Below, piece after piece: positions 1 through 13,319 of a stretch of DNA of 64,000 nucleotides. Every line of letters begins with the position of its first letter. Positions within the stretch are counted from its first letter, which is position 1. Made by a program: the position numbers and the translations under genes. Below the pieces are notes generated by a model. The model saw only the letters and a list, made by a program, of their open reading frames with translations, did not search any database and had not been told where the DNA came from. This stretch comes from Datnioides undecimradiatus (lineage: Eukaryota > Chordata > Actinopteri > Lobotiformes > Datnioididae): NCBI GenBank assembly GCA_008933995.1, contig WARS01000015.1, positions 2,168,501 to 2,232,500 of the forward strand, read 5' to 3'.

Positions 1-2896
1 TAAATCCTCACAGAAATATGAAATCCCACCCATTTGCATAAGCTTTTTTATTTACATTTTGAGATGGCAGAGATCATACCAAATTGGCATGAAAGCCCAA
101 TGAGCCATTTGGGTGCAGCGTTACACTTCAGAGAGCCTTTCAAACCAACCGCCCTCTCATCTCTGCCAATGAGTGCTGCATGTCATTAAAACTTAATGCC
201 AAAACACAGGAAGCGACTCAGTAGTTTTATCAAGAGTGAAAAATTGTGACTTGAAATCCACATCAGGAAGGAGGAAAAGACATGAAGAGGAAATGAAAAG
301 GAATAACCACTGAGATCATCTCTGCAGTTATACATGTTTCATTGCATGAAATATATTCAGTGCTGAAATTGAGTTTGGAGAAACTAAATGGAGCTGCGAT
401 GTGCATGCAGGAAATATAATCCTCATTCTATGACAGAAAGGTAAAGCTTATTGCTGGTTAATGGCTGTAAACAGCAGGTAGATTGTAATATTCACAAGGG
501 TGGCAAATATGATACTGATAACATCGGATAAGTATGTTTTTCATTTCAAACCACGTCTGACAGCCAAAAGCCGAAAAGAAAGTGCTATCTTATAATCTTC
601 AATAAAATGTTGTGTTGTGAGTTTACTGGGGGATATACAACAAATGTAATCTCCTTTTCTTTTGGTGCTTTTCTGACTCTTGTGTTAACTTTTTTTATGC
701 AATCGTAAATTAGTTTAAGTAAGAATCTGGTGAAAAAAATCTGGTGTCTGGTGTGACACTCCCCCGGTGGTTTACTGGTAGCTACAGCAGCAGCTAGGTA
801 CATAGTGAGTCTATGGCGTCATAAGCACAGAGGCGCTGTTTGTTTAATTACTCCTAATTCCCTAAGCGGGAGACAAAAGTCCAGCACTACAGCTTTAAAG
901 GTGACAGATGCAAGATTCAGAATATTTACACCTATCTAATGTGTCTGTAGAGATTTCCATATGAGAACTGCTTGAAGCAACAGGTTGTGAGGTTATGTTG
1001 TTGTTGTGGATTTTCATCATGGTTTAGGTCATATGAAGTGACCTGACAGATCAAATGGTGAATCTTCTGAGCTTTCTTTGACATAACTAGGTCACATTGT
1101 ACGCCGGTGATTCCACGTAACTCAGTCTACACATCTACCTGTATACATCTATCTGAGGCAAAGTAGCCAGATTGATATACTTACTTATTCAGAACGAAAG
1201 TATTACACTGGGTGTTGTAGTTGTAACATGTGTCTTGGCTATGCAGAGCACACAACAGAGCTAGAACCATTGCACATATAATATTGTTGGCTCAGTGGTG
1301 CTTTTGCTGTTCTTGACCACAGCTGACCAGCAGTGGACTCATTTAGGTAACAACAAAATTAAAAAAAAATGTTAAAATCAATCAATATAATTCTTGTGGG
1401 AACATATGTACATTTATTCTGTGCCTTGCGGGAAGCCCTGTTCTTTATTCAAGCGATGTATTACTTCTTTAAACAATTTTAATTTACATAAGATCTTGTA
1501 ACCATCACCTTTAATGTGGCCTCTAACTATTAAAGTTCACGAAAGGGGAGCAAACTTCGCAGTCAGAGATGGTGAAAGCAGACCTGAATAAAGAGCAATC
1601 AGCTCTGACCTGAGCCAAACCCTAAAAAAACCCTTAAAGCTTGAGAGACAGGACAGGATAAAGAAGGGAATATGGGCCAGGATGTGACTTGGAAGAGGAA
1701 ATAGCTTTGATGCCTGCAATCTCAATCTGGTCAATCAGCAATCAGAGCGCACTGAAACACTAATGAGGGGTTTCAACACAGGATTCAGCACCACTGCTGC
1801 TGATGCAGATGTGATATGACAGTCAAATCAACTGCGGCGGGAACATTCGCTCGGCCTGTTTAGTGCTATGACAGAGTGAGCTGCAGAGTCACTCTGATTT
1901 GAAGGGTTATTTGAGAAAAAGAAATATTGTATTCCTACAGGTATGATACCAAAATCACAGGAAAGTAGCAGTCAAACAGCTCAGGAGAAGTGATAACAAT
2001 ATAAATCACTGACAGTTCACAGTCTGATGTGAGAGACCCAGTTTCGTAACATCTTCAGTCAGTCTGCTAATAGTGCTACTGCAGCATGTGCAGCTCATCA
2101 AACAGTTCAGACGTTTTACTTTATTTATTTATTCTTTCCTCATCTCAATTTCACGTTGGGACACAATACTATCTCATGTAATGGAAGATCAACTCAAGCT
2201 GTAACTGGCCTGCTGGCTACAATGACACTCCCTTGTGTGTAATATATGCATGGTGGCATATGTTTGCACGTGTATTTCTGAGTGTTTGGAGGAAAGAGAC
2301 ACTCGAATAAGCACAAGCAAAGAAAAAACATTGACGGGAACAGTGCAACACTTGTCTCCCTCCTCCTCACAGCAACTGGAGTAGATGGTGTTTTAATAAA
2401 GCAGCCTGTTGGGGCATTGTCTGAGCCTGAAAACTGTGCATGGTAGCTGCTGTAGCAGCTACTTTACTCCGAGGGCTGCCTTGACAACCCAGTCTAATAA
2501 CACGGACGGTTAAAATCCACTATTGCTCTCCAAATGGCAGCATCTGTCCCCGCCAGCTGTCCTCGTTTGTGTTCTCATGCGCTCAGGTCAGGCCACCTAC
2601 TGTGACCTCTTTTGGCTGGCTTGGGGCTCAAACATCTCTAGGACTGATGCTGCCAGTTGTTCAGCTACATGTACCAGGACAGGTGAACCACCTTGGCTGC
2701 AGCCAGTCATCGCTCAGGCTGTTTGATCTAAATCATGAGCCCCATGTGTAACAAGGCACATTCGGCCAGCTCCGCTCAGTGGTAGGCCTCAGTTCAAGCG
2801 TGAGCAACTAAACTCTTTCAGGGGTCAAACAGATGGGAAAGGTGGCTGATTTGTCAAACAAGATTTATTATCCAGCAGACTTCTTCTGACTTGGAA

Positions 2897-2936
2897 GTCC
2901 GTCTGTCCGTCTGTCCGTCTGTCCGTCTGTCCGACT
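2897..2936. repeat. GTCC/GTCT alternating tetranucleotide repeat
   Basis: An alternation of GTCC and GTCT units over 40 bp with one late change (GACT). Confidence 0.95.
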
Positions 2937-3110
2937 GTTTACTCGTCTTCTAGTTTCCTGCATAACCTTTTGTCACAAACAAAGCTTGTGTGGCCATTGT
3001 GTTGTTTGACTCTTTTCAAACAATAGTCCGCTGTCTTTGCAGATCATGTCAGTTAATAAACGGTCACCCAAATTAAAGGTGATACACCACATAGTGTGAA
3101 AACTCTTCAT

Positions 3111-3138
3111 TTGTCTTACACTTTGTGGTGTAAGACAA
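3111..3138. repeat. Perfect 11-bp hairpin
   Basis: TTGTCTTACAC (3111-3121) and GTGTAAGACAA (3128-3138) form a perfect stem around a six-base loop. Confidence 0.85.
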
Positions 3139-5178
3139 GTATCTTTGGGCTGCTGGGCATCAATGATGTATTCATTAGTGGTATTCTTTTAGCCACATAC
3201 ACTGTGTATATTTTTCACTATTCTGCAAAACTGTTTTGAGACTAGACATAAATGCAAACTTTTTCTTAATTTTGTTTTTTTCTACAATATCTGGACATGG
3301 GAACCATGGAATACAGCAGAATGGGAAAGATCATGCTAAAGCTGAATAATCCATGTTACAGCCAAGCAGTTGTTTAAGATCAGGGAAAGACTGATGGTTT
3401 CAATTGAAGCATTTAGTGTTTGCAACTAAACGTTATCGCAGCCCGCCTATGTGAAAGTCATATGTGACACATATCCATCAACCACCCTCTGTTCTGCATC
3501 CGCTACCTCCCCCTTAGCGACAAAAATGAAAGCCTATTTTCTGCACTGGAGCATTGGATGTGAGTCATGAACTGTGGAAATAATAACATACATATAACAC
3601 ATAACAAAGAACATACTACATACATGCCACTGTTACGACTGTTCAAATTCAAATAACTTTGCTTCACTGTCTATCCCTTGTGTTAACAGTGATTGTCTGC
3701 AGGTATAAAAACAAATCACAGAGGTTAGGGACTTGTTTCGTTTAAATTCGTGGTGTATTTTACCCCGTCCACTTTCAGGTCAGTCAGTGTCACTCTTGAT
3801 AAACTATACTGTTGTTTGCGATATTATGGGTTGCATGCCAACAAAGCTGTACTCTCAATTACCTTCGCAGGTATTTTCATTTCACACAAGGCAGGAAGAA
3901 CAAAATGAGAACATGTCATCATCTGGGGTTTAAATGGATAAAAGCAGCATGAAACAAAGACATGGAGCTTCAGAGAGTTAATTGCTCAAGCAAGTGTAAT
4001 GTTGTAAAACCATTCCTCACTCAGTGTCGTATCCCATAATGTCATTCCATCTTTTGATTTATTGCCTGTAACTTTAATGCATGTTGTGGAATGGAAACTA
4101 CAGAGATAGCAGTGGCTCGGTATTGTTTCATATTATATGTATAGATTTATTTGGAGAAAACAACAGAGCACATCAGGCTGTAGACCCATTTATGACGTTG
4201 AAATGAAAAACGTCTAACGGAAAATTAGCATGCTGACCTGGCCCGCTTAATTTGCATCTGATAGGAGACATGTGAATGTGTGCTGCTGCATGTTTGTGCT
4301 CGCCAGCGCAGTTGCATGCCCGTGTTTATGCGCAAACATGTGTTACGTGATGCGAAGTGAAAAGGTTATGAATCATCAAAGCTAGTGATCATGAAACCTA
4401 ATTTACTTTTTTAATGAGATATTTGCACAAGGCGACTATTTCTGCAATCCAATCCCAGCATTACACAGATGAAATGTAATTGGCTAATTGTCAAAACGCC
4501 GTGCAGTCTGTTGCAGCCACATATATCCCATTATTGAGATAGCTGATGTGAGAGTGGTAGCAGCACGCGGTGCTGTCTGGGAACACACAATCTCTGTCTT
4601 CCTTGCAGGCCTGCATTAAGAGCTGTCTGTGAGGTCTGATAAGAGACCACAAATTAATGACATTTTAATTACTGAGCCATTTGGATTCTCTGCCTTTGTT
4701 TTACAACAAGGGCAGTAAAATAACCTTTAGGATGCTTACAGTGTCTCACCATATCTTTGCGGCCCCTCTGTCCCATAAAAGACAACAATGCAGAGTGCAA
4801 TGTTAGCGTATCATGTCAATATCAATCAAAATCATTGTAAGTGCTCTGTACCCCGTCATTATCTCCTTTTCCTTTGTTACGATCTCTGCAGCTCTACCTC
4901 TAAATTCCCCTCACTTGGTTTCACACCTCATGCAACTTCACGCCATCACACTCATCATTTCATGAAACAAGTCCACAGTTAATTTGGTATCACAGTCACT
5001 CATCGTGAATATGAAGAGCAGTATGTTAACTGAAATGTCTGTGGAGAGGTGGTGTTTTCCGTGAGCATTTTCCAGGATAGATTTGAATGTGATGATTTCT
5101 GTCTCGAGCTGTTGCCTCCACGTGAAAGCATGATGTTCAAAATAATCTTATTTGTCCCACTGTTTTCTTTGGCACCAC

Positions 5179-5239
5179 AAGTCTGTGTTGCTATAGATTT
5201 ATAGATATTTGCTATAGCATTCTATAGCAATACAGACTT
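5179..5239. repeat. Inverted repeat with 19-bp arms
   Basis: Arms 5179-5197 and 5221-5239 are reverse complements with one mismatch, which would be a wobble pair in RNA, around a 23-base loop. The transcript could fold into a hairpin of about 60 nt. The arms are short for a typical microRNA precursor. Confidence 0.8.
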
Positions 5240-5636
5240 TTTTGCTGTTGTGTGAAATTTAAAGTTGCCCCATGATCTTTTTCATCCTCTATGCGTTTTT
5301 AGCACTTAAACTCTAAGATGAGTCTTGTTTGTTGCCCCAAAAAAGCTAAACCGAGTATTTTATAATAGTGAGAGAGTCATTATCATTAGTGGACTCCTTG
5401 GAGGTTATCTGTTTAGTGCCAATGTATCTGTTAAACTCTTAAAAAACAATCCAACAAAGGTCCAAAGGTGTTGAGTTAAGTTTAGCGACCATGCTATCGG
5501 TACTGTGTGGTTGTAAGCAGGCACCAGGTGCATCACAGTGACATGCACGCAATACACAACAAATGCATGCAAATCATTTATTTTGCAGCTATTTGATCCA
5601 AAACGGGAATCTGAATTTTTAACACCGCTGCGTGCT

Positions 5637-5935
5637 GGATGAAAAATCACAGGCTCCCCAGAGTAATTACAGTTGATCCTCGGGAGGACGTGAATATATG
5701 TGCACCAAATTTAATGGAATGTAAATTTAAAAAAAAACGCTGTCAAACTAATCTGATCTGCTGGTGGTGCCTCAGGAAAAGTCAGGAGACCATCCAAGTC
5801 ATTTCGATTCAGTGTCCAAACATATGTTTACCAAATTTCATAGCAATCCACCTCATAGTTGCTGTGGCATTTCCAACTCGACTTAAGTGGTGAACCAAAC
5901 TGACATTAGCAACCCTTGACCCAGGCCGCTAGCAT
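5637..5935. repeat. Interspersed fish repeat with two related halves
   Basis: The segment carries the hallmark phrases CACCAAATTTAATGGAATG (5702-5720) and ACCAAATTTCATAGCAATCC (5830-5849), followed by AGTTGCTG and then GTGGTGAACC and GCCGCTAGCATG. The central GTGGTGCCTCAGGAAAAGTC is also typical. The two halves are diverged copies of one unit. It belongs to a very abundant percomorph repeat whose class I do not assign. Confidence 0.65.
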
Positions 5936-8456
5936 GTCATATAATTTGGGTTCATTAAAGCAATCCTAGGTTCCGTTTGTGGCATCGATATCAGTTAAAC
6001 AGTAGCAGTAGCAGTAAACCCTTTCAATGAATCAGTGAACTGTGAGTCAAGCCTTTCTATGATTGTAAGATATTGCTACTTGTAGAATTTTCTTTTTCGG
6101 TAATTCCCTTGTTGTGTTGTTTACATTGTAAATATTTATAAGGCATCCGAAGGGGAAACAGCAATGCCGCTTCTCCTTGTACCATCGGAAACACTTTATG
6201 CTGAACGCGTCCAGCTCCTCTCCTTCTCCGTATCATAGAAGCAAAGACAGTGCTTGGAAGGGTTAAGACATGTTTCTGGTGATTTCCTTCCATGTAGCGA
6301 GAGAGGGCAATGCTGCCAGCATGGCTGACGTTTCATTAGGATGTGAAAAAGAAGATGAAGGAAAAAACACATTTGCATAAAAATAGCATTAGTGAAATTG
6401 CAATCAGATGGTGCAGGGCCATGCTGAAAGTGTCATCCTCCTGAGACAAGACCAGGGGTATATCTTTAATTGAAAAGAGAAAGGGGGATAAAACCTTTCA
6501 TAGCGATGATGCACACGCACTTTCATCTTTTTTCACTCCATGTTCTCATATTGTTCCTCCATTCTTGGTGTTGTTTTTTTCCTCCACTCACTTCTTCATT
6601 ACTTATTTATCTCTTGTTTTTGGCATAGCCTGTTCTGGGATTACCGGGCTGTGAATGGAATGGCTATGAGCTGCTATGTAACTATCTGATGCCGAGAGAG
6701 ATTTTCCCATGGTGCTATAGGCTAGCAGCAACACGTGAATCGTGGCGGGCAGGGACTGGTTCTTGGAAGATAAATTTTGCGTACGGTATACAGTGTATTA
6801 ATTAGTGTTATCTGCCTGGTGACAAAGGATGCCAGATGTAAACGATAAAAGAGAGAAATTGTTTTTTTAAATTTGTTTTCAAACTGCGCCAAGGTAAACC
6901 CAGTTGATGCTTATGGGGAAACAAGCTTGAGGAATTTCAAATGCACAGCTTGTTTTGGGGTCTTCAGGCGTGTGTTAAAGAATTAGTAAGTTAACATCCC
7001 CTTTGTGCATGTTTCAGTGTTACTGTGCGTGTTTACAGCCATGTGAATGTATGAATACATTCATATTCGCGTGCAGTTGAAGAGCACAATGAACACTCAC
7101 GCTATTATATTCCAACATGATTAAAGAACCTTTCGTGTTGCAAAATCGATGTCGCTGGAACGCTGGGGCCACAGGGGGCACGTATCCTTCATCAGGCAAA
7201 ATGAGAATAGGGCTAACGAGCTAGCTTTGGTCTGCTGCGGTATCGCACTGGGCCACATGGTCCTGTAATGCCGTAATGAGGAGAAATGGCTGAGGCGTGA
7301 AGAGAAGCCAAGTGGCAGGGTGAGGGCCACTAATTCCCCTCGTCTGGAACCAGAGATAAGAGACAGATTAAGATTAACAATGTCCAGCCTGTTGAAAGAC
7401 TAATTATGAGGCACTCTGAGCAGTTGCTAACTTCTGTAGGTAGCACCTCGTAGAGACAGTGTGGAGTTTGGCCACTTGTGGTTGGTGTATGTGTAAGCAT
7501 GTATGTGTGTTAACCTCCTTTTCTCTTTAGTCCTCTGTTCAGAGTCTTCAGAGTCTTCGCTAAGCCTCTTTCTTCATAGGTTTCACATGTCAGCTATTTC
7601 CACCCTGCCTGGTTTCACACACTCAAGTCCTCTTATCCTCTTTTAGAGGCAGTATACTGCTTTTTCAGCTGACAGTCAAGTGTCCTTATCAGTTCATATC
7701 TTTCCAGATCCACAGAAGTTTGGTGTCTTATTAATGCAAATGTATTTTATATTTAAAGAAGGGGGGAATCGGGAAGCATGTGCCTTCCTGGAAAACACAA
7801 GTAGCTTAAGTTTCTTTTTACCTAAAAATGCACACTTACTTAACATGCTGTTAACATGACATCAGACTGCCTATGTTTCATGTGGGTATTTCAGTGCCAC
7901 ATGCTTTGCCATGTTCACCCGTTGCTGCATGGTACCGGACAGCAGAGAGAGCTTGTTCTCTGAAAACAGCTGCCTATATGAATATATTTATATATGAATA
8001 GTGCCTTTTGTTAAAGGTCAGACAGAAGTGTATTATGCTTATGTAATTCACAATGAGTAGATCTGAGGGCTCAGGTTGAGGGCTCGGGTATCTTTGTTAT
8101 CTATTGTCATAATTATGTGCTATGTTTTTTCAGCACTCAAAGAGTTAACCAGTGGGACCAATTTAGAACTTCTAAATATCAAGTTACGTAAGAGAACAAG
8201 TGACCAAATCGCCCTTATTTCCATAAAATTAACTTGACTCCAAGGAGTACATACAAATTCCTACTGCCAGTTAATCTGCATCATTAATCTTCTGCAGCTA
8301 ATTAGAGACATCGTCAACACCTGTACCAACTGAGGATAGCTAACACTCTGTATCTGCAGTATCAATCACAAACACAAAGGAGGACAAATGTGAACTTGCA
8401 AGGACTTCTCTGTGGGACTCTGCTGAGACGTAAGCAGCTGACTGCTGGGTATACTG

Positions 8457-8491
<35 letters not shown>

Positions 8492-11400
8492 ACATCAGGT
8501 TTGTAATTTTTGATCACTGAAGCGATTTTACTGTAGCTCTTGTAGCCTGGCCCAGAACAGAACAACAGATGGAGAGACCTGAGACTCTCCTTTTAAAGCT
8601 GTTCCCTGCCGTCAGGCACTAAAGTGCAGCCTCAGACTGCCTTCTGAGCCTGAGGGAGCAGGAGCACGACGTCGGCTGTGGTGGAGGTGGGAGGTTGAGG
8701 GCTGTTTATACATGCACAGCAATGCAAAAGAATATGTGCATGTCCTATAATAATAGTATATATATAAACACTTGTTTATTCTCTTATGTTAATGTTTTTA
8801 AAATGGCATTGACTGCACTCTGGGCTTGTCTTAGTCTATTTAATAAAGTTGCACAGAGAACAGTACAGTATGGCTCTGTTGAACTATACGTGTAACTGTG
8901 AATATCTTAGTGTGCTTTTTATAACCAGCCTTCCCTTCCTCTTCCATGCATAATGCATATCTGTCACCTGTGCTCTGTCTGAGCAACTAACTCTCTCTGT
9001 ATCAAAGCATTTTCTGACCTGTAGAGGACTTCTCTTCAAAACGGGTAGCATAGACACACAAGTACACAAATGCACGGATGCTTCCCAGCAGTAGTTTGAT
9101 GACTTCAGTCTGAATGATCTCATTTTCTTTTTAGCAATTTCTATTTTTATTTCAGTTTCAGTTGATGTTCACTCTGCTTCTAGGCTGGCTGTGCTTTCTG
9201 TAGTTCTTTGTTCCCTCAGATTTTTTTTTTTTTTAACTTTTTATTGACGTACAGTACAGAGCTCAAGGCTCTTTAACCCCTGCAGGCATTCATGCGTGCA
9301 CCAACAGCAACCTATGACTGCACCCAGGGTGGTTTTCACTAAATGGTTGGTTAAAGTACAATTATATATTTTCTTAACTCTTTACTTGAAAGTAAGTAAA
9401 ATGAAAGAAGACATGTTATTGGCACCTAACACATAACTACCATAAAGTAGTTGTCTCATCCTTAAAAAGCTCTTTTTGTTTTATGAGGCTGAAATCTCAT
9501 TATTACAAGAAAAAATATCTCAGTTTAACAAAATGTCTCGTTATGAGGAGAAATATGTAACAAAAAGATGTGAAAAGGCAAGAAAAAAGTTGACAAGAAA
9601 GAAGTTAATGAGAAAATTTAAGAGCAGCGTTGCCTCCGCTATACGCCAGAAATTAGTCTGAGTACAGAATGAACTGATCAAGCTTTTTTGGGCGGGATAA
9701 AACACACAATTAAAGTTTGCTCTTGAGACTGTGATTAGTATGCAGATGCTATCTCCACGTCTCTACAGAGGGAGACTTCTCTCTTTGGCATAGAAACACT
9801 GGTTCATTCAAGATGCTATCTCTTTATGGTAAAACCTTCCTTTTTATGATGATGTGCACACCTTCTAGTTATACCTCTGTCAGCTATCTCAATCAAACAT
9901 ATATAAATTATACATATACTGCCTGGCAATTCAAAGTAAGTAACATCTCTGTAAGACTGTCTCCTTGAAGTGATTTGAAAAAAGTGGATTTTTTAATGTT
10001 TTTGGTTACATTATTCCTGTTTTTTTCTGAGTTTGTAAAACCAATGTAATTGCTGATAGCACAGTGTAACATAGCATAGGAAAAACCTGCATTAAATTCA
10101 AGAAGTAAAAATATATTGTACATGCTATTTATCACCAGATTGGATAGAGACAGTTCACAAAAAACAGACTTGAATGTCTTTAATATTATACCATTTATGG
10201 ACAGCTCTGCCAGTTTACCGTACTCATACTGCTTTGAATTGGTAATTCCCTGCTAGCCGCAGTTCTGACTGCACTGTCTGAATTCCTTTTTCAGTTTGTG
10301 CTGCGGAGCCAAACATATAAACTGCATCCAAGTCAAACAGTGGAGCTCTATGGCACACACGGATAATTGGTAAATTTGCGCAGCCTCCAGCCATGAATTC
10401 TGTATGTCAACAAATGAGACTCTGAAGACAGTGCCTTATCGTGGCTCTCAGCATCTGTGACTGTAAAAACTTCAGTCCAATTGTCACACATCAAACCCTG
10501 CTATTTTGTGCTTTGGGGGCTGCAGTGGGGTTTTTCCATGAAGCCATATCGAACACTCAGGGCCTTAACACATTATTCAAAATTTCACGGTTTCATTTGC
10601 CAACACCTTAATTCTTCTGTAATACACTGGAAAAACAGTCGTAAAGACAAAAGACCTGGCACTTCTTGGCAAAACACTTTGTTTAAACACTGAGAAAATC
10701 TGTGCTTGAATCTTGGTCATGTAATTTTCAGTATCCAGCCAGTTGCTCAGTATGCATATGAGTCACAAGAACAAATTGTGGTCTGGGCAAGGTTTTTTTT
10801 TTTAATTTGGTTGCTTGGTTTCCATTTCTTTCTTCACCGTTTGTTCAGAGATGGCAGATGGAAACCAGACTGTAGGGCAGTATCGCTGTCAGAAAGGGAG
10901 ACAAAGTGTCCACATGGATGCTGTTAAAACACCTGAGAGTAAAAAAAAGGAGGAAAAACCAAACACCCAATCTTAACTCCAACTCCAGCTGGTCTTCCAG
11001 TCATTCAGAACAGCTCAGTCACTGCTGCTGGTATCATCGCACACACGCAGAAACACACCCGCTCACTTATCTCACCCACTTTCCAGCTCAGTGTCTCCCA
11101 GTACACAGCGCTAAACCCCTCATCATCTAGTGCATTGGTGTGTGGCAGTGATTGGATAATGACTCATATGTAAATACTTGAAAATTTAGGCTAAAGTTTT
11201 TCTCCTCTTCATACTGTAGTAGGTAGAAGTTTGCACACTGCCTTCTCAGAGCAAGAGTTTCCAGGACAATGTAACACAATACGACCCATTTTTCTGCCTG
11301 CTCTTGAACAGAGGCCAGTGATCCAAGCTCAGCAGATGGCACATTTATATTTATTTCACAAATGGTACACATTTCTGTTGCGTTAGGGGAGGTTTTTATT

Positions 11401-11569
11401 TACATCAATTTAAATCCAAAATTGAATTAAAACCAAATGTAAATAATAAAGTTATACAAAATGTAGCAAAATAGTGACAAATAATAGCACATAACAGTAA
11501 CTAAAGGACAAAAAAGGTGGAATATGTTAAAATCAATCCATCCATCCAAAATTGACAGTAGCTTATTAT
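5936..11569. other. Noncoding, gene-poor region
   Basis: There is no supported gene. It contains the (GCT)11 tract and a poly(T) run at 9221-9234. A lysine-rich 61-codon frame at 9476-9661 is from A-rich sequence and is not believed. Confidence 0.7.
8458..8490. repeat. (GCT)11 trinucleotide repeat
   Basis: Eleven perfect GCT/AGC units. On the - strand they fall in a 67-codon open frame as a serine run, but nothing around them supports an exon. Confidence 0.97.
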
Positions 11570-12360
11570 CAGAGTTACTAACTGCTGTTAACACCCTCCT
11601 GACCTATAGCTGACATTAGCTAGTTAACTTTGTTAGTTAGCAGCTAAGTTAGCGGCCTTAGCTGACTCTGCCTGGATTTGGAGGTTGCACCAGTGTGAAA
11701 GTGTTAATGTTTACACTGCTAGGTTTTCAGGCCCGAGGTATAAGAATCCTAAATGAAAGAGAGCTTGCATACTGTAGCAAACTTGCAGAAACTGCAGTTT
11801 CTCAAATGGCCACTGGAAGCTGGACCTTAAAGTGAATCAGTCCCCATTGACCACTGTGTTGAAATGCCTAACTTAAACTTGTTTACAGCATGGTAAAAAA
11901 ATGGTTTGGTCTCAATAGCTTGTTTTCCTGTTCAGTGCAAGAATCGCACATTTTTGTTTAGAACTAGCACATTTAAATTATATTAAAGTATACAGTTATT
12001 CATTATCATGGGTGTTGCTGCTTTGTGTGACAGCTGTCCATCAGCCGCCTGCCCATTTTTGGATAAGCCATAAATGAGGCAATGCTACACGCAGCCAAGA
12101 TGGCGACATCTGGATCCACAACACACTGAGCTTCACAGTGGGTCTTCAGAAACCTATGGGTGGCATCACAATGGCTGGCAAGAGGTACAAAGTGGTATTA
12201 CCAGAGAGAATGGGCTGGGGCTAGCTGGTTAGCATGCTAGTGTACACATGTAAAGACGTCTTTGGCATATCAAAACTGTTATGTCTTCATACTCTGTTGA
12301 TAGTTTTAGACATTTTTTATGTTTTAAACTTGACTTCATACATATTACACCTTTAAAGTC
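11570..12360. repeat. Interspersed repeat of a type common in percomorph fish
   Basis: The block contains a run of phrases I recognise from a repeat found thousands of times in percomorph genomes. They are the GTTAGC/GCTAGT-rich lead (11615-11655), CCACTGGAAGCTGG, then AGTCCCCATTGACC (11810-11850), TTTACAGCATGGTAAAAAAA, then GGTTTGGTCTC (11883-11915), CCAAGATGGCGAC (12096-12108), and CTATGGGTGGCATCAC (12153-12170). A final GTTAGCATGCTAG and ACACCTTTAAAG follow. Order and spacing are as expected for one diverged copy. Exact borders and class are uncertain. Confidence 0.6.
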
Positions 12361-13306
12361 CTTTTCATAGTTTTCTCCCATCGCTCTTGCACATTTTCCT
12401 TTGAAGTGATGAAATTCTGCCCATGTACATCTCTCTGTGACCTAGAGCAGGTCACGGGATTAATTGCCTTGGCATTCCCGGTGATCCTTCTTCCACCTTA
12501 AAGTTCTTTAAGTATGGGCCTCACACACCCGACTGGGAAGTCACGGTCCGGAAAGACTGAAACCCACCGAATAAAACACCCAGATGGAAGACAGAATTGA
12601 GAAGTATTAGACATAAGGAAAGCTACAGTATGACATTAGATGACCTGTGCAGTGCAGATACTTCAGGAGTCTGCCCCTTTCAGGATATTGGATGGTTTGC
12701 CTACTCATGTGTGAAAGTATAGCAGAGCTCTGGGGGCTTTAGGAGGAAATGCTTGATGATCCACATCTTGTAGGCCTATAGTTTAGCCTGGCAGCAACAC
12801 TGATAAAACAGGTATTTCTTCATGGGGTCGAATGTTCCTGACTCAAGATAAAAGACTAAGAAAAATCAATAGAATCATTAGAATCATATTTCTTTTGGGG
12901 AAAGAAACCAAACGCACAATATAGTGTGGCCCCAAACTTTTATTTTCTTTATCAACTCCATGTTTATGCCTAAAAGAAAAAAAACAAAACAACTTGCATT
13001 AATTCTGCAATCTGGGTGTGGTGCACTGCAATTCATTTTCCCATTAACTCTTGTTGATAGGGATTAAGGCCCTTGAACTCAACATCAATGATGTTAAAAG
13101 GCAGACAGGATCCATTCAAAGATTATTAACAAATGGAAATGTGCTCAACGCTTGTCTCAGAGCAGCCATGACCCTGATTTAAACATAGCTTGTCCACAAC
13201 AACTGATCCTGATTCTGTGACTCTGACCTGGTGTCTTGCCTTCTGGCCGTGCTGCAGCATGTTCAATAATGCAGGGCTAGAAGGCAGCAGTGAGGGTTGT
13301 GGTGCT

Positions 13307-13319
13307 GGGGGGGGGGGGG
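13307..13319. repeat. G13 homopolymer
   Basis: Thirteen consecutive G residues. It is a likely site of sequencing or length uncertainty. Confidence 0.9.

Larger units (their letters stand above)
1..5636. other. Noncoding, gene-poor region
   Basis: There is no supported gene. It holds the GTCC/GTCT repeat (2897), two small hairpins, and homeodomain-like TAATTGG/CTAATTG motifs around 4477-4492. Short open frames lack domain content or splice context. Confidence 0.7.

Noticed and set aside
8362..8565. Poly-serine frame from the GCT repeat
   Set aside because: The serine run is a by-product of the microsatellite and the flanks do not look coding.
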